Assembly (NCBI GenBank): GCA_036345935.2 | Contig: JADWOT020001241.1 | Coordinates: 124,001 to 188,000 of the forward strand | Source of the DNA: Taenia hydatigena | Lineage: Eukaryota > Platyhelminthes > Cestoda > Cyclophyllidea > Taeniidae | DNA: 64,000 nucleotides | Direction of reading: 5' to 3' | Part shown: positions 60,000 through 64,000 of the stretch, in pieces | Position numbering within the stretch: the first letter of the stretch is position 1 | Layout: each line of letters begins with the position of its first letter | The notes under the pieces: model-generated | What the model was told of the DNA's origin: nothing | What the model saw: only the letters and a program-made list of their open reading frames with translations | The model's database searches: none | Translations under genes and position numbers: made by a program

Positions 60000-60323
60000 A
60001 AAACCAACCTGTAAATCTTGCAGAATTTCGTATAGCGTGCTTGCTCTTGAGGCCTCCTGCATCGAGCAGCCGGGTGCTCATAAATGACCCAGAACAGCAA
60101 AGAAAAACGTCTCATTGTTGGTCGGCATCAGTGAGCGCACGTAGCGCACTGCTGAGGCAACACTGTGAGTGAAGTTGAAGTGCATCGCGTCGGGCAAGCA
60201 GATGGGATCAAGGTTGAGGGTGTAGATCGTGAGAAGGTTTCGTTCACTTGGAGCGGCATCAGTTTTCGCACTGTACGCACGAAAGGTGGTTAAGATGATT
60301 AGGAGAATGACTAGGATCATCAC
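60000..60323 (-). pseudogene. RGC-C signal peptide and first ligand-binding exon
   Basis: Same protein as RGC-B (MMILVILLIILTTFRAYSA start), including the identical premature TGA at 60078-60080 followed by an open CSMQEASRAS segment. Confidence 0.8.
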
Positions 60324-60374
60324 TATATGATGGCAATATCTCCAGGAAAATGGGAGAAGGGTGAAACAGGTGCA

Positions 60375-60381
60375 ATTTATA
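60375..60381 (-). promoter_or_regulatory. TATA-like motif upstream of RGC-C
   Basis: CCTATAAATTG on the minus strand, 51 bases before the ATG at 60323. It is identical to the motif in front of RGC-B. Confidence 0.3.
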
Positions 60382-60848
60382 GGTAAGCGGTTAGTGTTAA
60401 CGCCCCTATTTAATGCGCAAAAGTAATTAATTTAGGCGTCGACAAAAGTGGATTCTGCGTGACAGGAGCGCGTAAAGAAGTTTGACGGGTTCCAATAGCA
60501 ATAATTGTTGCAGCAATTCATATGCCTAATGCGCTGGCCAAATTTTGGTTGTTTTGGTGGAAGCGGTTTATTTAATGTTTGTGCACGCAACGCCTTGTCC
60601 TCCTCACTGAATTCAATCCTTTTAATGTTGTTATATTGCAGCCGCCTTAGAGCCTCAAATTGTTAGCCTTAATAGACTGTAATGAAGAGGAGAACAAATA
60701 TGATTAAGCGGCAACTTTGTGGTTGCTTCACAAGCCGGCTTCCTCCGCTAACCATAGATTTGATGGTTAACTAGCACAAGAGGTGCATATAAATTACATG
60801 GACATACTTTGTGGTTGGGGGTTTCAAAGTTGGGTTAACAGGCCAATG

Positions 60849-63800
60849 GGCCATGACATGCAAAGGTCAATTTACGATGCCACACTGAGCGTTTAGGTAG
60901 TGATGAAGGTAGACCCATGCATTTTTCTATCATTGTCAGATAGTGTAATCTTGATATCAGTCCCGTTCTTGGTGATAGCAGCACCTCTTACACTAGTTTC
61001 CAGGCCAACGGTAGGCAACTGGTGCGTTGACGCCAGTTATCCATGCATTCATTTAATTATCTACTCCTACTTGAGCTACCAAATGAAACCAACAAAATTA
61101 ATCATCGTTAGAGAAGACAATTTAGAGAATAAAAGTAGCTTTTCCTTAAACTTTGGACACAGCAAAAGTAGGGAAGACAAGATGCGAACATGTTCTCAGT
61201 CATCAAGCGCGTAGCTGCACACATTCAAGTAGGCATCAAGTCAGATAGACACTTATAAGCTGTTATTGTAGAGGTTCGAACAGCAACATTAACTAAATAT
61301 CAATGACATTAAAGTTTTTAAGGCAACGAGAGAGCTGTTTACACAGATTTACCACCACTGGTGGTTCCGATCGTTTCTCAAAACAAGTTTTCGCGCCCAT
61401 TGACTACCCTCGTCACGTTTTGATTGCATTACCAGACTAAGATTGGTCTATTCTTTAGCAAGGCTCTATATCATAACTAAAACCGGAATTGTCATGCATC
61501 ACACACCCATGCTCTGGTAACCATGGCGCCTGCCTCAAAGTCATGTGCTTGGACACTAGTGAACAATCACAAATCATGGTTGTAATGTCGTCCACATCAT
61601 ACATCGCATTTTTACTAGGCACAAGGAAAAACTGTGTGCATGCGAATAACATTTACTACTTGCACTCCGTCCCCCACTGATATCTGTCATGCGGCATTGC
61701 TCGTCAATTCTTTTCTCATGTTTTATCACTCTCGGAAAACCTTATACGCTATAAAGACCGGGGCATACAAGTCCCAGTGACCAAGGAGCAATAGGGCCAG
61801 TTTTGATTGCTCCATGATTAGAATAAAAAGTGTTTCAAGGTCCTTAAGGCGACGAAACCTGCTCCTTTGCCAAAACTATGGAGCGAGGTTGAGGAAATTC
61901 ACAAGCTTAATGGTTATAAGGCTGACAACGTTTTCACGCAAACTTTGCTAGCATAATGCGAGACAGAGCCCATCTTTTATATTAAACCCGCCTCAACTGA
62001 CCCGTGTCGATATGCTAGGCCTTCAAAGGGTTAATTTCTATCAAGACGAACCATAACGCTCACACTGATCATTTGGACATCAACTCCGGTGATGATTGTC
62101 ACTATGGTTTGATCGTCGCAACCTGAGCTGCCCTCACAAAATTTTTAAAGTGGTATTTTTAGCACCTGCGAATTGCTTAAATGCATCCTAATTCAAGCCT
62201 TGTCCTTCCTCCCTTCTCTTCTCCCTCCATTCATTAGAACCCTTCTCGCTTACCCTCCTCCCGTTTACCAATTCCTCTTGCTTCCTATAACTTTAACTGT
62301 CACTTCCTTCGACTATGTACTCTTATACTTGTTAAAGCAGCACTTAAATGCCTTTATTATTTTCATTTATTCAAATAGGTTAAAAGCAAAGGCCTACTCT
62401 GTTGGAACTTGTCAGCGTTCAATGGCAGGCAGCGTGCTTAACCTCTTTTAAATGGGAAGACCTTTCGTCAAACTGCAGTTCATGGTACACGTATCAAATT
62501 AAACATGACGCAAGTGATGATGGACGTGAACATTAATGTTAATTCAAATAATGTAACTTTTTTTAGGCATCTTTGTTGCCTGAGGTAGTTCATTTTCAAC
62601 ATTTCTCCACTTGTCGGTAGGAATGCGCCAAGACCCATACTTTGCTCCGTGAATTTGTGATAGAGAGGATGTCAGCGGAATTAGTGATTTCCTCAACAAA
62701 GAACAAAAGTTCAGACCAGGAATGCAAGTGGTTCTTTTTGAGTTCATTGGGAACTGCCCGCCACTTGGCAGGTGGATTTCCTTCTAAGGTAATCGCTCGT
62801 CTTTAGGGAAGTGTCAAGTGCCAAGTTGTAGGGTGAAGTAATCAACCTATGCTAGCCGAATTCGTAAAAGAAGATAAGGATTGTAAATTACCATACGCCT
62901 TTCTCAACTTGACGTCGCAAATATGCGATTCCTGGTTTCCAAGGCTTTTACAGAAACCGGTTTCAATGAGCGGTACAGCAGATTGCATGTGGTCTAAGTA
63001 CAGAATTCGCCTGGTGATCCATGTGTTGAGAGCACAACGAATGCATTTTATCTTCATTAGTTATCATTTCTTTATTACTTATTATTGCATTCTTGGTCAC
63101 AGTTGGCGCTGTCCCTGCTTTCCTTTCTCCTGCAAACCTTGGGTAAAGATAGAATTTCATTCGCGTAATTTTATTTTTGATTTGCTGTAGACCTTCATAG
63201 GAATCATATCGTTCTTCCGCACAACAGCTGTGTCATCGTACTGACGTTGCTTACGCTCGATTTCCTATCTAGTAGAGCCTCAGTGCAATTTTTATAAGAG
63301 ACTTTTAAAACAATGGAATTAAAATCAGGTTGAAAAAAAGTCCTCTGGTGTATTTTGCATGTAAATTAACAATAACGTGCTGGATTGGTACACCTGTTCC
63401 CACTGAAAAATAGCCTCAGTCTAATTAAATTTGACTCGCTTGATATGACACAAATGCTCTTCTTTGCTTTTGTGTACGGAGGCCATGCGATCGCCCCCAC
63501 AATCGAGTCCCCGCCGTCACCAGCGGAGTGATGCGCTCCAAGGAAGGCAACTTTCGTGCCTCCACGTCTGCAAGCATTCACTCTCTCACATCTTGATGTT
63601 GCTCCTCTACCCACTAACTTCGCCAATGCCTGATAACTTGCTGTAAAATCACTAATGAACCGATGGCAGATAACATTGTCTTTACCATGTCTTAAATTTG
63701 GATTTAATTGGTATTGCTCTTAGTCTTTCCATTCTTTAATAATGATTCGTCTACTTCGAGTAAAGTCACCTACTTGTAGTTTAAACAGTTCTAACAAGAT

Positions 63801-64000
63801 CACACCTTGTCCTACATAATTAAATTTGGTATAATTTAAATCAGTGTATCGGACAATGAGTATAAAAGTGCAGTCAAAGCAACAGAATACAGTCAAGTTC
63901 TGATGCTCCAAATAATATAGCAATGGGAATAAACAAACTTCTTTACCGAACAATTAAATTGCGCCCGCTCCCAATTAGTTAACATCAAAACTTAGAGCCG
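60849..64000. other. No assignable gene
   Basis: Unrecognised frames only. 61825-61940 (+) reads KLWSEVEEIHKLNGYKADNV and looks protein-like, and 62849-63190 (+) is a 113-codon frame, but neither has a domain or exon context I can name. Confidence 0.4.

Larger units (their letters stand above)
58637..60801 (-). repeat. Inverted repeat arm 2
   Basis: Reverse complement of 44455-46623 at roughly 99% by eye over most of its length. It contains the 5' flank, TATA-like motif, signal-peptide exon, first intron, exon 2 and exon 3 of RGC-C. Confidence 0.9.
52870..60848 (-). pseudogene. RGC-C: best preserved receptor guanylyl cyclase copy
   Basis: A nearly complete membrane guanylyl cyclase gene, with domains in the family's order: signal peptide (ATG 60323), ligand-binding exons (59445-58962, 58894-about 58659, about 58200-57730), membrane helix (57685-57601), juxtamembrane exon from 57558, kinase homology domain (56458-54780), dimerization helix (about 54735-54611) and cyclase domain (54473-53058). 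Lesions: TGA at 60078-60080 in the first exon, TAG at 58659-58661, TGA at 54679-54681 in the dimerization helix, a net loss of about 22 bases in the kinase C-lobe near 55228, and GG in place of the acceptor AG before the first cyclase exon. The cyclase exons themselves are open and keep both metal-binding Asp residues. It is most likely a pseudogene, although expression of the 3' part cannot be ruled out. Confidence 0.85.

Noticed and set aside
1..64000. CRISPR arrays, prokaryotic operons or integrated virus
   Set aside because: No regularly spaced direct repeats, no ribosome-binding-site-led gene strings and no capsid, polymerase or envelope motifs. Exon-intron structure shows animal DNA.

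Overview
This is eukaryotic (metazoan) nuclear DNA of low gene density. The only coding signal that stands up over long stretches is split into short exons with GT/AG boundaries and belongs to animal families: receptor guanylyl cyclase, C2H2 zinc finger and, less surely, a Cys-loop channel. There is one cytosolic-type tRNA-Arg-like gene, and no operons, ribosome binding sites, rRNA or CRISPR. An invertebrate is likely and a flatworm is plausible, but the species cannot be fixed from the sequence.

Layout: 1-12.2 kb has nothing I can assign. 12.2-13.25 kb (+) holds exons of a C2H2 zinc-finger gene, with one finger completed across an intron and a later exon carrying a stop and a Cys-to-Arg change. 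16.9-24.8 kb (-) is RGC-A, a nearly full-length but broken copy of a natriuretic-peptide-type membrane guanylyl cyclase. 25-41 kb is mostly unassigned; a stop-free but frameshifted stretch lies at 28.9-29.5 kb. 41-43 kb has a tRNA-Arg(UCU)-like sequence and two decayed tRNA-like remnants. 44-48.7 kb (+) is RGC-B, a partial copy that stops before the kinase and cyclase domains. 51.0-51.4 kb (-) has a Cys-loop-channel-like remnant. 52.9-60.9 kb (-) is RGC-C, the best preserved copy. 60.9-64 kb has nothing I can assign.

The three cyclase copies share exon sizes and order: signal peptide, extracellular ligand-binding region, one membrane helix, kinase homology domain, dimerization helix, cyclase catalytic domain. 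All carry disabling changes and are best called pseudogenes, although the four catalytic-domain exons of RGC-C still form an open frame. RGC-B and RGC-C face each other as an inverted repeat. About 2 kb of their 5' ends is roughly 99% identical by eye, with about 12 kb between the arms. Downstream of that tract RGC-B resembles RGC-A instead. RGC-B is therefore a mosaic, and gene conversion or a recent inverted duplication is the simplest explanation. No wholly new system is evident; the most interesting object is this decaying, recombining receptor-cyclase cluster.
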